Origin: Methylotenera versatilis 79
GTDB taxonomy: Bacteria > Pseudomonadota > Gammaproteobacteria > Burkholderiales > Methylophilaceae
DNA length: 64,000 bases
Direction of reading: 5' to 3'
Assembly (NCBI RefSeq): GCF_000384375.1
Contig: NZ_ARVX01000001.1
Span: forward strand, 1,426,001 to 1,490,000
A program made the translations under genes and the position numbers. The notes beneath the pieces are model-generated. The model was given only the letters and a program-made list of their open reading frames with translations, had not been told where the DNA came from and ran no database searches. Below are positions 26,268 to 37,140 of the stretch, in pieces; within the stretch, counting starts at the first letter, position 1, and each line of letters opens with the position of its first letter.

Positions 26268-27170
26268 TTAGTGCGGCAAATAAAAGCTAGCCAGTTGCTG
26301 GCCAAAAAATAGTGCTGCAATGCCACCAAGTGCTAAAAATGGCCCAAATGGAATCGCTGTATTGCGACCTTTGCCTTTGAATAAAATCAAGCCAATGCCA
26401 ATCAATGCGCCAGCTACAGAGCTTAATAGGATAACAGCAGGCAATATTTGCCAGCCAAACCAAGCGCCGATTGCAGCTAACAATTTAAAATCACCGTAAC
26501 CCATGCCTTCTTTGCCTGTGACTAGTTTAAATAGCCAAAATACAAGCCATAAAACCATATAACCAGCCATTGCACCGATTACAGCGGATTGCAAATCCGT
26601 AAATCCTGTATTTAAGTTGAATAAAAGCCCAAGCCAAAGTAGTGGCAAAACGATGTCATCTGGCAGTAAAAAAGTATCTAAATCAATAAACGTGAGTGCG
26701 ATTAACGCAAAAATAAATGTAAAAATAAAAAACGTCGCGCCGCCATAGCCATAAACATACGCGGCTGCGCCAATTACCGCGCCAGTTAATGCTTCTATTA
26801 ACGGATATCGCACGCTAATTTTCGTTTTACAGCCTTTGCATTTTCCGCCTAATATTAAATAGCTGATGATCGGAATATTTTCTAATGCACTTATTTTGTG
26901 CCCACATTTGGTGCAGGCAGAGCGTGGCGTGACGATATTATATTTTGGCGGCTGAGGTAATGCGTTCAATTCAGCTTCGCTTAAACTGGCTACAGCGGCT
27001 TGGCGCTGCTGAAAATACGCTTCTTCTGTATTCTCCATCATGATTGGCAGGCGATGGATCACCACATTTAAGAAGCTACCAACCATCAGGCCAAATATGA
27101 CTGAAACTGTCACAAAAACAATTGGTTCGGCGCGTAGTAAATCAGATAGCGGTATTAAAAAATCAAACAT
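26268..27170 (-). CDS. pilD: Prepilin peptidase / N-methyltransferase
   Basis: A ~300-residue inner-membrane aspartic protease that cleaves type IV prepilin leaders and methylates the new N-terminus. The cytoplasmic zinc loop has CTKCGH and GGKCKGCK. The two catalytic aspartates are in FIDLDTFLLPDD and MGYGDFKLLAAIGAW. About eight membrane helices are visible. ATG at 27170 is chosen because AAGGGAAA lies 4-5 bases upstream; the frame stays open further upstream. pilB and pilC, the usual upstream neighbours, are not here, so pilus assembly genes must lie elsewhere. Confidence 0.94.
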   Translation of the reverse strand: MFDFLIPLSDLLRAEPIVFVTVSVIFGLMVGSFLNVVIHRLPIMMENTEEAYFQQRQAAVASLSEAELNALPQPPKYNIVTPRSACTKCGHKISALENIPIISYLILGGKCKGCKTKISVRYPLIEALTGAVIGAAAYVYGYGGATFFIFTFIFALIALTFIDLDTFLLPDDIVLPLLWLGLLFNLNTGFTDLQSAVIGAMAGYMVLWLVFWLFKLVTGKEGMGYGDFKLLAAIGAWFGWQILPAVILLSSVAGALIGIGLILFKGKGRNTAIPFGPFLALGGIAALFFGQQLASFYLPH

Positions 27171-27423
27171 GGTTTCCCTTAATAGTTGGCGTTTTACTGG
27201 CGCGAACACAACTCAAAAGTTGATATAAACTAGCGCAATCATCGCATCGTTAAACAAACTGTGCAACTTTTGCTAAAGTGTGGCGTCAATATTGCTTAAG
27301 TGTTTATTAGTATTGCTTTAAGTATTGAAAAGAATATTCAGGTTAATGTAAATCTAGCTTGAATTTAAGCGAAGCAGTCACCATTTAACATTGAAATGAT
27401 GATGTAAGCGTTTAGGAAACAAT

Positions 27424-27861
27424 ATGACCAATCAAAAAGAATCGCAATTAAATAGTAAAGAGCTAGTTGAGCTGAATAATATCAATCATCCCGCATGGGA
27501 TGAGCCGATTATTTGCCGCGTAGAGGTGGATTTGCCTGGCTGGTTAAAACAGCTAACAGGTGGCAAGCAATGGGAAGTTTATGGCGAAGATGAAGAAGAA
27601 ACATGCATTAGTTTTGCGCTACGCGAATTGCATGGCCATGAGTCTGCTCGCGCTAAAAATAAAGCTATCGAAACTAAATCAACTGCAGTTAAATCGGCTG
27701 AGATTAAATTAGCAGAAGTGACGCTTTACCATAATGGTTATGCGGTGGTAGATGTGGATGGAAAAGCTTTGTTTGATGGCACATTAACTAACGGCACCAG
27801 TGATTGTGCGCATTTAAGTTATTACCATGCTGAAAGTGGCGAGCCGATTACGTTGAATTAG
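27424..27861 (+). CDS. Hypothetical protein
   Basis: A 145-residue soluble protein I do not recognise. There is no signal peptide or membrane segment. The middle (VEVDLPGWLKQLTGGKQWEV, then an acidic EDEEE stretch) leads to an Ala/Lys/Glu-rich helix, and the end (VTLYHNGYAVVDVDGKALFD) looks like a small beta structure. A reasonable ribosome-binding region (AGGAAACA) precedes the ATG. It is monocistronic between pilD and ispB, with a 253-base upstream gap containing a 21-base imperfect duplication. Confidence 0.7.
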   Translation: MTNQKESQLNSKELVELNNINHPAWDEPIICRVEVDLPGWLKQLTGGKQWEVYGEDEEETCISFALRELHGHESARAKNKAIETKSTAVKSAEIKLAEVTLYHNGYAVVDVDGKALFDGTLTNGTSDCAHLSYYHAESGEPITLN

Positions 27862-27918
27862 TTTTTATAATAGCTAATTCAACTAATTAACCACTGCTTT
27901 AATGTAGCAAAATATCAA

Positions 27919-28887
27919 CTAATAAGAGCGGTTAACCGCAAAAGTCGCTAAATTTATTAAGGCTTTTTTATAAACAGAATCTGGCAGATGCGCAATTGCA
28001 GCACAGCCATCTTCGGATTCTGATTTTGCTAAATTTAATACATATTCACTAGCGTTCGTCGTTTTCACAGCGGCAAGTACCGCATTCAAATTTTCTAAAC
28101 CACCCAATTGAATGGCTTTGCGCACAACGCTAGCATCTTCAGGTGCGCTTTTATGCATGGCATATAACAAAGGTAAGGTAGGTTTGCCTTCACTTAAATC
28201 GTCGCCTAAGTTTTTACCAATTTTTGCCACGTCACCACTTAAATCGAGCACATCATCGACTAACTGAAAAGCAGTACCAAGTTTCATGCCATACAGCGCT
28301 AGTGCATCCTCATCTTCGCGGCTGGCATTATTAATAACTGCGCCCAAGCGCATGGCAGCTTCAAACAATTTGGCTGTTTTATAGTGAATCACTTTTATAT
28401 ATTGTGATTCGCTAATATCTGCATTATGAATATTCAATAATTGCAGCACTTCACCTTCAGCAATGACATTAGTTGCTTCAGACAAAATTTCCATCACGCG
28501 CATGTTTTTTAATTGCACCATCATTTGGAATGCGCGTGAATATAAAAAGTCACCGACTAATACACTCGCCGCGTTGCCAAACAGGTGATTTGCAGTACTC
28601 TTGCCGCGGCGCATGGCGGATTCATCTACCACGTCATCATGTAGCAATGTAGCGGTGTGAATAAATTCTACGATAGCGGCAAGCTCATGATGGTGCGATT
28701 GAATCGGGCCAAAAATGCCAGCTGATAATAATACCAGTGATGGGCGCAATCGTTTGCCGCCGCCATTAATAATGTGTTCACCAATGGTGTTAATTAAGGT
28801 CACTTCGGAGTGAAGTGAGCGACGAATGACTGAGTCGACGGCTTGCATATCAAGCGCAATCGAAGATTGAATGTTATTTAACGCCAC
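27919..28887 (-). CDS. ispB: Polyprenyl (octaprenyl) diphosphate synthase
   Basis: A ~322-residue trans-polyprenyl synthase that builds the ubiquinone side chain. The first aspartate-rich motif is LLHDDVVDES and the second FQLVDDVLDLSGD; GGGKRLRPSLVLLSA is also typical. GTG at 28887 gives an N-terminus (ALNNIQSSIALDMQAVD) like other betaproteobacterial IspB proteins; a TTG at 28899 is possible. It is divergent from rplU, the standard arrangement ispB / rplU-rpmA-obg. Confidence 0.94.
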   Translation of the reverse strand: MALNNIQSSIALDMQAVDSVIRRSLHSEVTLINTIGEHIINGGGKRLRPSLVLLSAGIFGPIQSHHHELAAIVEFIHTATLLHDDVVDESAMRRGKSTANHLFGNAASVLVGDFLYSRAFQMMVQLKNMRVMEILSEATNVIAEGEVLQLLNIHNADISESQYIKVIHYKTAKLFEAAMRLGAVINNASREDEDALALYGMKLGTAFQLVDDVLDLSGDVAKIGKNLGDDLSEGKPTLPLLYAMHKSAPEDASVVRKAIQLGGLENLNAVLAAVKTTNASEYVLNLAKSESEDGCAAIAHLPDSVYKKALINLATFAVNRSY

Positions 28888-29024
28888 AAAATAAACCAAT
28901 TAAATTTTTGCTATTTTAACACAAGCAAGATGCGTCTATGGCGTTGTATTAACGAGTGTCTTTGGGAAGGATTTTAATTAAAGTGATTAAGCCTGTAATA
29001 TAGTGGATTAACGCACATTTATAT

Positions 29025-29052
29025 TTGCTAAATCTTGTAATTTAAGTATAAT
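29025..29052 (+). promoter_or_regulatory. Sigma-70-type promoter of rplU
   Basis: A -35-like TTGCTA (29025-29030), a 16-base spacer and a perfect -10 TATAAT (29047-29052) lie about 40 bases ahead of the rplU start codon. A ribosome-binding site AAGGT is 8 bases before the ATG. Confidence 0.7.
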
Positions 29053-29091
29053 GCGCGATTCATTTGAACGTGTAGAAGTAAGGTCAAAACC

Positions 29092-29457
29092 ATGTACGCA
29101 GTAATTAAAACAGGTGGCAAACAATACAAAGTAATTGCCGGTGAGAGAATTAAAGTAGAAAAAATCGTTGGTGATGTTGGTGCTACAGTGGTTATTGACA
29201 AAGTGTTAATGATTTCTGACGCAGCAAACACAACGATTGGCGCACCTTTGATTGCTGGTGCAACTGTGAGCGCAACTGTGCTTTCACATGGCCGTGCAGA
29301 TAAAGTGATGATTTTCAAATTTCGTCGCCGTAAACATTATCGTAAAACACAAGGCCATCGCCAAAGTTTTACAGAGATTCAAATTGGTGAAATTTTAGCG
29401 GCTGGCGCATCTGCTCCAAAAGCAGCAAAAGCCAAAGCGCCTAAAGCGGCAGAATAA
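29092..29457 (+). CDS. rplU: 50S ribosomal protein L21 with C-terminal extension
   Basis: A 121-residue L21. Residues 1-~103 are the standard protein ([14 protein letters not shown] at the start; [15 protein letters not shown] near the end). The last ~18 residues, made of Ala, Lys and Pro, are an addition to the usual ~103-residue length. First gene of the rplU-rpmA-obg set; rpmA follows after 64 bases. Confidence 0.97.
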   Translation: MYAVIKTGGKQYKVIAGERIKVEKIVGDVGATVVIDKVLMISDAANTTIGAPLIAGATVSATVLSHGRADKVMIFKFRRRKHYRKTQGHRQSFTEIQIGEILAAGASAPKAAKAKAPKAAE

Positions 29458-29521
29458 CCTAAACTTTAGAATATAAAACCGTGAATTTATTAAATTCACT
29501 GAAGAATTAAAGGATTAAATC

Positions 29522-29779
29522 ATGGCACACAAAAAAGCAGGCGGTAGTTCACGTAACGGTCGCGATTCACACTCACAACGTTTAGGTGTTAAAGCATTTG
29601 GTGAAACAGTTGTTTCAGCAGGTAGCATCATCGTGCGTCAACGTGGTACTAAAATGCACGCTGGCGAAAACGTTGGTATGGGTAAAGATCATACGCTATT
29701 TGCAAAAATTGAAGGCAAAGTTACTTTTGCAATTAAAGGCGCGTTAAAACGCCACACTGTAAGCATTGTTGCAGTTTAA
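29522..29779 (+). CDS. rpmA: 50S ribosomal protein L27
   Basis: An 85-residue L27 with the conserved start [16 protein letters not shown], whose N-terminal tail reaches the peptidyl-transferase centre, and [17 protein letters not shown]. There is no cleavable leader as in Firmicutes. It follows rplU and ends at a strong terminator. Confidence 0.97.
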   Translation: MAHKKAGGSSRNGRDSHSQRLGVKAFGETVVSAGSIIVRQRGTKMHAGENVGMGKDHTLFAKIEGKVTFAIKGALKRHTVSIVAV

Positions 29780-29796
29780 ATTTAAGTAATTTTATT

Positions 29797-29826
29797 AAAG
29801 CCTCATCGTTTGATGGGGCTTTTTTA
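29797..29826 (+). terminator. Terminator after rpmA
   Basis: An 11-bp stem (29797-29807 and 29812-29822, one G-T wobble) with a GTTT loop, followed by TTTTT. It separates the ribosomal protein genes from obg. Confidence 0.85.
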
Positions 29827-29829
29827 TTT

Positions 29830-29905
29830 GGTACACTCTAAATATTCGGTATACCTACATCAGGTACACTCTATATTTGGTCTGCCTAACACTCGGTACA
29901 CACTA
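29830..29905. repeat. Imperfect ~33-bp tandem repeat between rpmA and obg
   Basis: The core GGTACACTCTA occurs at 29830-29840 and 29863-29873, and a variant GGTACACACTA at 29895-29905, giving a period of 33 then 32 bases. The intervening parts also correspond (a TTCGGT/TTTGGT segment followed by a CCTA-like segment). The array fills almost the whole gap between the rpmA terminator and the obg start. Confidence 0.75.
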
Positions 29906-29906
29906 A

Positions 29907-32091
<2,185 letters not shown>

Positions 32092-32122
32092 CTCAAAAAA
32101 CTTTATTAGTGAGAATGCTGAA

Positions 32123-32617
32123 ATGAATAAACCTTTAGTCGCCATTGTGATGGGTTCCGACAGCGATTGGCCTGTGATGAAAAATGCCGCACAAATGCTA
32201 GCAGATTTTGGTGTGCCTTATGAAGCGAAAGTGGTTTCTGCACATCGCACACCAGATTTAATGTTTGAATTCGCAGAAAATGCACACAAACAAGGTTACC
32301 AAATTATTATCGCCGGTGCAGGTGGCGCGGCGCATTTGCCTGGTATGGTTGCCGCTAAAACCACATTGCCGGTGTTGGGCGTGCCGGTGCCAAGTAAACA
32401 TTTGCAAGGTCAAGATTCTTTACTTTCTATCGTGCAGATGCCAAAAGGCATACCAGTTGCCACCTTTGCGATTGGCGATGCTGGTGCAGCAAATGCGGGC
32501 TTGTTTGCCATCTCTATTTTGGCGAATCATGATGCGACATTAGCGAAAAAATTGGCGGAATTTAGGGTAAAACAAAGCGATAAAGTGCATGCCATGGAGT
32601 TGAGTGAGAAACCATGA
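32123..32617 (+). CDS. purE: N5-carboxyaminoimidazole ribonucleotide mutase
   Basis: A 164-residue class I PurE, converting N5-CAIR to CAIR in purine synthesis. Motifs are [14 protein letters not shown] near the N-terminus, [13 protein letters not shown] and [12 protein letters not shown]. The stop overlaps the purK start (ATGA), giving the usual purE-purK pair. Confidence 0.96.
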   Translation: MNKPLVAIVMGSDSDWPVMKNAAQMLADFGVPYEAKVVSAHRTPDLMFEFAENAHKQGYQIIIAGAGGAAHLPGMVAAKTTLPVLGVPVPSKHLQGQDSLLSIVQMPKGIPVATFAIGDAGAANAGLFAISILANHDATLAKKLAEFRVKQSDKVHAMELSEKP

Positions 32618-33801
32618 CCAAAAGGCAAACGCTACCAAACCAAGTCAGTTTAGATAAAGAAAGTCTAGCTCAAATTATTAGCCCACCAGCCATGTTAGGT
32701 ATGCTTGGCGGTGGACAATTGGGCCGTTTTTTTGTGATTGCCGCACATGAAATGGGTTACAAAGTAACAGTACTTGACCCAGATAAAAATAGCCCAGCAG
32801 GAAAAATAGCAGATGTGCATTTGTGTGCGACTTACAATGACACTACTGCGCTTAAAATAATGGCAGAAACTTGTGCCGCCGTGACAACCGAATTTGAAAA
32901 TGTGCCAGCCGCTACATTAGAAAAATTAGCTGAATCAACGATTGTGCGCCCGAACGCGCAATGTGTGGCAATCGCACAAAATCGTGTATTAGAAAAAAAC
33001 TTCATTAAACAAGCGGGTTTGCCAGTTGCGCCATTTGCCGTCATTAATAATGCGGCTGATTTGCCTGACGATGGTAGTGAGTTGTATCCTGCGATTTTGA
33101 AAGTGGCGCGTTTTGGTTACGATGGCAAAGGTCAATCTCGTGTAAAAAATCAGGCTGAAGCGCAACATGCTTTTAAAGAGTTTAAGCAAGAAGTTTGCGT
33201 GTTAGAGCAAATGCTACCGTTGGATTTAGAGGTCTCCGTTGTCTTGACGCGTGACGCGCAAGGTAATATTGCCGCTTTTCCTACGGTTGAAAATTCACAC
33301 CTTAATGGTATTTTAGACATCAGTATTGCACCGGCTAGATGTTCCGAAGTGATTAAAGCTAACGCGCAGGAGCTGGCAAAAAAATTAGCGAACGAGTTAG
33401 ATTACGCTGGCGTATTGGGCGTTGAATTTTTTGTAGTTGGTAATCAATTGTTAGTGAATGAAATTGCACCGCGGCCACATAACTCTGGCCACTACACTCT
33501 CGATGCCTGTATCACCAATCAGTTTGAGCAGCAAGTACGTGTGATGACTGGCTTGGCATTGGGAAGTGCAAGTTTGCATAGCAATGCGGTGATGGTGAAT
33601 ATTTTGGGGGATAGCTGGGTAAATGCAATTGAGCCAGCTTGGGATAAAGCTTTAGCTCACAATAATCTAAAGTTACATCTATATGGCAAAGAGCAGCCGC
33701 GTAAAGCAAGGAAAATGGGTCATTTCACAGTGATTGGGCAAGACAAACAAGCAGTTTTAAATGCCGCGTTGATTGCGCGCAGTGAATTAAATGTCGGGTG
33801 A
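32614..33801 (+). CDS. purK: N5-carboxyaminoimidazole ribonucleotide synthase
   Basis: A 395-residue ATP-grasp enzyme that carboxylates AIR using ATP and bicarbonate. It has the N-terminal [12 protein letters not shown] fold, ATP-grasp segments [17 protein letters not shown] and [14 protein letters not shown], and [16 protein letters not shown]. About 15 extra residues precede the usual start. It is translationally coupled to purE and ends at a bidirectional terminator shared with rpsT. Confidence 0.96.
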   Translation: MTKRQTLPNQVSLDKESLAQIISPPAMLGMLGGGQLGRFFVIAAHEMGYKVTVLDPDKNSPAGKIADVHLCATYNDTTALKIMAETCAAVTTEFENVPAATLEKLAESTIVRPNAQCVAIAQNRVLEKNFIKQAGLPVAPFAVINNAADLPDDGSELYPAILKVARFGYDGKGQSRVKNQAEAQHAFKEFKQEVCVLEQMLPLDLEVSVVLTRDAQGNIAAFPTVENSHLNGILDISIAPARCSEVIKANAQELAKKLANELDYAGVLGVEFFVVGNQLLVNEIAPRPHNSGHYTLDACITNQFEQQVRVMTGLALGSASLHSNAVMVNILGDSWVNAIEPAWDKALAHNNLKLHLYGKEQPRKARKMGHFTVIGQDKQAVLNAALIARSELNVG

Positions 33802-33909
33802 ATTGATAAGGTTAATCTGGTTAATGTTGGATGATGAGTTGGTGAAAGTTAACACATAAAATACATCAAAAAATGGGATAACTTAATCACGATAATGACA
33901 GTTACCAAT

Positions 33910-33937
33910 AAAAAAGCCTCGCATGCGAGGCTTTTTT
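33910..33937. terminator. Bidirectional terminator between purK and rpsT
   Basis: A perfect palindrome: a 12-bp stem (33910-33921 with 33926-33937) around a CATG loop, with A6 on one side and T6 on the other. It can end both the purK transcript and the convergent rpsT transcript. Confidence 0.9.
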
Positions 33938-33974
33938 ATTTAATCACCAATTTATTTGATGACTAGAATCTAAC

Positions 33975-34373
33975 TTATTCAGCAGCTTTAGTTTTTGCAG
34001 GTTTAGCTGCAGTTTTTGGTTTTGCAGTCGCCGTTTTTGCAGCTGCTTTAGCCTTAGGTGCTGCTTTTGCTTTTGGCGCGGCTTTTTTTGCCAGCGTTGC
34101 AGGTGCGTCACCAGATAATGCTTTAATCGCTGCAGTTAGGCGACTTTTATGACGCGCAGCTTTGTTTTTATGAATAATTTTTTTATCCGCGATGCGGTCA
34201 ATCACGCTCACGTTTTCTTGATAACTAACCATCGCAGCAGCTTTGTCGCCAGACTCTACCGCTTTAAGTACTTTTTTAATTGCAGTACGTAGCGTTGAGC
34301 GCAGTGCAGAGTTGTGCGCGTTTACTTTTACGGATTGACGCGCGCGTTTGCGTGCTTGTGCGGTATTTGCCAT
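33975..34373 (-). CDS. rpsT: 30S ribosomal protein S20 with long Ala/Lys/Pro tail
   Basis: A 132-residue S20. Residues 1-~88 are the normal protein ([39 protein letters not shown]). The last ~44 residues are an Ala/Lys/Pro/Thr repeat tail absent from the usual ~87-residue S20, resembling histone H1 C-termini. The tail may aid RNA binding. A good promoter is visible upstream, and the gene is divergent from murJ, a common arrangement. Confidence 0.96.
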   Translation of the reverse strand: MANTAQARKRARQSVKVNAHNSALRSTLRTAIKKVLKAVESGDKAAAMVSYQENVSVIDRIADKKIIHKNKAARHKSRLTAAIKALSGDAPATLAKKAAPKAKAAPKAKAAAKTATAKPKTAAKPAKTKAAE

Positions 34374-34421
34374 GTGTTAATTGTCCTAATGCTTAAGCTG
34401 GGTGTTAATACGAAACCGTGC

Positions 34422-34450
34422 ATAATAGTGTTTTTTAAGGTGTTTGGCAA
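34422..34450 (-). promoter_or_regulatory. Sigma-70-type promoter of rpsT
   Basis: On the minus strand, -35 TTGCCA (34450-34445), a 17-base spacer and -10 TATTAT (34427-34422) stand about 50 bases ahead of the rpsT start codon. Confidence 0.7.
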
Positions 34451-34619
34451 GAACTAATCATTAAAAAATGCTTCACCAGTATCCTTCATTATAAAGACAG
34501 ATTAAATACATGCATTAAACCCGTCTAAATATACAGATTCACCTTGCAGAATATTTAAACTAACGTTGCCATGTTAAAATACTGATTATTCAGCCTAGCC
34601 ACCCATTATTCACGATTAA

Positions 34620-36164
34620 ATGAATTTACTCAAAGCCTTAGCCAAAGTTGGCAGCATGACGTTTGTTTCGCGCATATTGGGTTTTGTGCGCGATACGCTT
34701 ATTGCACGAGTGTTTGGCGCAGGCATGTTGACCGATGCGTTTATCGTTGCGTTCAAGATTCCCAATCTATTACGTCGCGTATCAGCAGAAGGTGCGTTCA
34801 GCCAGGCTTTTGTGCCGATTTTGGCGGAGTATAAAAGCCAGCGAACATTTGATGAAACGCACAATTTAATTAACCGCGTAGCGACTTGGCTAGGAGTTAT
34901 TTTGGTCGGCGTCACTCTGCTAGGTATGTTGGCTGCGCCTTGGATCGTCGCGTTGATCGCGCCTGGTTTCCAAGCCGAACCAGACAAAATGCAATTGACG
35001 GTTGAGTTATTGCGCATCACTTTCCCATATATTTTCTTTATCTCGCTGGTTTCGATGGCGGGCGGCGTACTCAATACCTATAATCGTTTTGGCATTCCAG
35101 CATTCACGCCAGTTTGGTTGAATGTTGCTATGATTGCTGCGGTATTGTTCTTTGCCGATCATTTCGCAGAGCCAATAAAAGTACTGGCTTGGGCGGTATT
35201 TGTTGGTGGTTTTTTGCAGTTAATCTTTCAAATCCCCTTTTTAAAGCAAATCGGCTTGCTGCCCAAATTTGATTTTAAGCGCGATGACGAAGGCGTTTGG
35301 CGCATATTGAAACTGATGGGTCCTGCGGTTTTGGGTGTTTCAGTCGCACAAATTTCGCTGATTATTAACACTATTTTTGCTTCATTTTTAGCAACAGGTT
35401 CGGTGAGTTGGTTATATTACGCAGACCGTTTAATGGAGTTTCCAACCGGCGTATTGGGCGTTGCATTGGGTACGATATTGTTACCTAGTTTATCTAAAGC
35501 CTATGCAGGAAGCGATGATAGGGAATACTCACAATTACTAGATTGGGGCTTGCGTTTGACCTTTATTTTAGCCGCGCCTGCCGCAGTCGCGCTGGCCGTG
35601 TTGGCTACACCTTTGGTAGCGACGCTGTTTCACTATGGAAAATTTACCGCGATTGATGTTGCGATGACGCAGCAAGCACTGATTGCCTACAGTATTGGTT
35701 TGCTGGGTTTGATTCTTGTCAAGATTTTAGCGCCCGGTTTTTATGCGCGGCAAAATATCAAGACGCCGGTAAAAATCGCGATATTCACTTTGGTGACAAC
35801 ACAGTTGATGAATCTGGCTTTTATCTTTGGCTTGCATTTAAATCATGCCGCTTTAGCGTTGGCAATTGGCTTGGGCGCTTGCATCAACGCTGGACTACTT
35901 TTTTATCATTTACGTAAATCGCAGGTTTATAAGCCGCAAGCGGGCTGGTTGTTTTTCTTGATTAAACTATTTTGTGCGTTGGGCGTGATGGCTGTGGTGC
36001 TGTATTTTGCAATGGGCGATGCCAGCGATTGGTTGCATTTTGGATTGATGAAACGCTTGCTTTATATTAGTGGTTTGATTGCACTAGGCGGACTCAGTTA
36101 TTTTGCAACGTTATTTTTGCTAGGTTTTAGGCCGCGAGATTATATGCGTCGAGTGAAGCATTAA
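34620..36164 (+). CDS. murJ: Lipid II flippase MurJ
   Basis: A 514-residue inner-membrane protein with about fourteen helices that moves lipid II across the membrane for peptidoglycan synthesis. Typical segments are [18 protein letters not shown] at the N-terminus and [20 protein letters not shown], which carries the conserved central-cavity arginines. The stop overlaps the ribF start by one base (TAATG), suggesting coupled translation in a murJ-ribF-ileS-lspA operon. Confidence 0.96.
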   Translation: MNLLKALAKVGSMTFVSRILGFVRDTLIARVFGAGMLTDAFIVAFKIPNLLRRVSAEGAFSQAFVPILAEYKSQRTFDETHNLINRVATWLGVILVGVTLLGMLAAPWIVALIAPGFQAEPDKMQLTVELLRITFPYIFFISLVSMAGGVLNTYNRFGIPAFTPVWLNVAMIAAVLFFADHFAEPIKVLAWAVFVGGFLQLIFQIPFLKQIGLLPKFDFKRDDEGVWRILKLMGPAVLGVSVAQISLIINTIFASFLATGSVSWLYYADRLMEFPTGVLGVALGTILLPSLSKAYAGSDDREYSQLLDWGLRLTFILAAPAAVALAVLATPLVATLFHYGKFTAIDVAMTQQALIAYSIGLLGLILVKILAPGFYARQNIKTPVKIAIFTLVTTQLMNLAFIFGLHLNHAALALAIGLGACINAGLLFYHLRKSQVYKPQAGWLFFLIKLFCALGVMAVVLYFAMGDASDWLHFGLMKRLLYISGLIALGGLSYFATLFLLGFRPRDYMRRVKH

Positions 36165-37072
36165 TGCAAGTATTTAGACATATTCCTGCAACGCTACAGC
36201 CGCCGCTAGCATTGGCGATTGGCAATTTTGATGGCATGCATTTAGGGCATAGAGCTTTGTTAGCGCGCTTGATTGAAGTCGCAAAGGCCAAAAACTTGAC
36301 GCCCGCTGTGATGACGTTTGAACCGCATCCGCGTGAGTTTTTTACACCATTGAATGCACCAAGCCGACTATGTAACTTACGTGAAAAGCTGGAGCATTTT
36401 ATCGCTGCTGGCGTAGAAAAAACATTTATATGTGCGTTCAATCAGCGCTTTTCAGTGATTAGTGCACAAGTTTTTATGGATGAAGTATTAAGCAAAAAAT
36501 TGCAAGTTAACACCATTTTGGTGGGTGAAGATTTTAGGTTTGGTGCCAAACGCACTGGCACGATTGCCGATTTAAAAGCCAGTCAATTTGACTTAATCGA
36601 TTTCGCCCCCATCAACTTTGCTAATGAGCGCATATCTAGCACACGTGTGCGCGATGCTTTGTCTTATGGCAATTTACAGCTCGCTTCAGAGTTGCTTGGC
36701 CGTCATTACAGTATCAGCGGTAAAGTGGTGCACGGCGCTAAACGAGGCAGAGAGCTTGGTTTTCCTACAGCGAATATTCATATCAAGCATGAGCGGCCTG
36801 CCTTAACGGGTGTATATGCAGTAAAATTGGACGGTTTGAATGCCGTTGCAAATTTAGGTGTACGTCCAACGATTACAGGTGTGCCAAAGTTATCATTAGA
36901 AGTGCATATTCTTGATTTTAATCAGGATTTATACGGTAGACATGTACATGTAGAGTTTCTGCACAAAATACGCGATGAAATGAAATTTAGCGGATTAGAC
37001 GCATTAAAAGCGCAAATTGCACAAGACGTGATTGCAGCAAGAGAATTTTTTAGTGGCGTCATTTTCTCTTAA
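36164..37072 (+). CDS. ribF: Bifunctional riboflavin kinase / FAD synthetase
   Basis: A 302-residue enzyme making FMN and FAD. The N-terminal adenylyltransferase domain has AIGNFDGMHLGHRAL, EDFRFGAKRTG and ISSTRVRDAL; the C-terminal kinase domain has GKVVHGAKRGRELGFPTANI. It is coupled to murJ, and ileS follows after 68 bases, the common ribF-ileS-lspA order. Confidence 0.96.
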   Translation: MQVFRHIPATLQPPLALAIGNFDGMHLGHRALLARLIEVAKAKNLTPAVMTFEPHPREFFTPLNAPSRLCNLREKLEHFIAAGVEKTFICAFNQRFSVISAQVFMDEVLSKKLQVNTILVGEDFRFGAKRTGTIADLKASQFDLIDFAPINFANERISSTRVRDALSYGNLQLASELLGRHYSISGKVVHGAKRGRELGFPTANIHIKHERPALTGVYAVKLDGLNAVANLGVRPTITGVPKLSLEVHILDFNQDLYGRHVHVEFLHKIRDEMKFSGLDALKAQIAQDVIAAREFFSGVIFS

Positions 37073-37140
37073 GCCAGAATGACGGCAGTTTGCCAAAGTA
37101 ATGACAGTTCAAAAGATATAAGAGATTTCCGAGATTTGAG

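Noticed and set aside
34616-35074. Long open frame antisense to murJ
   Set aside because: It is a shadow of the murJ frame, with no ribosome-binding site and no recognisable domain; murJ is unambiguous on the other strand.
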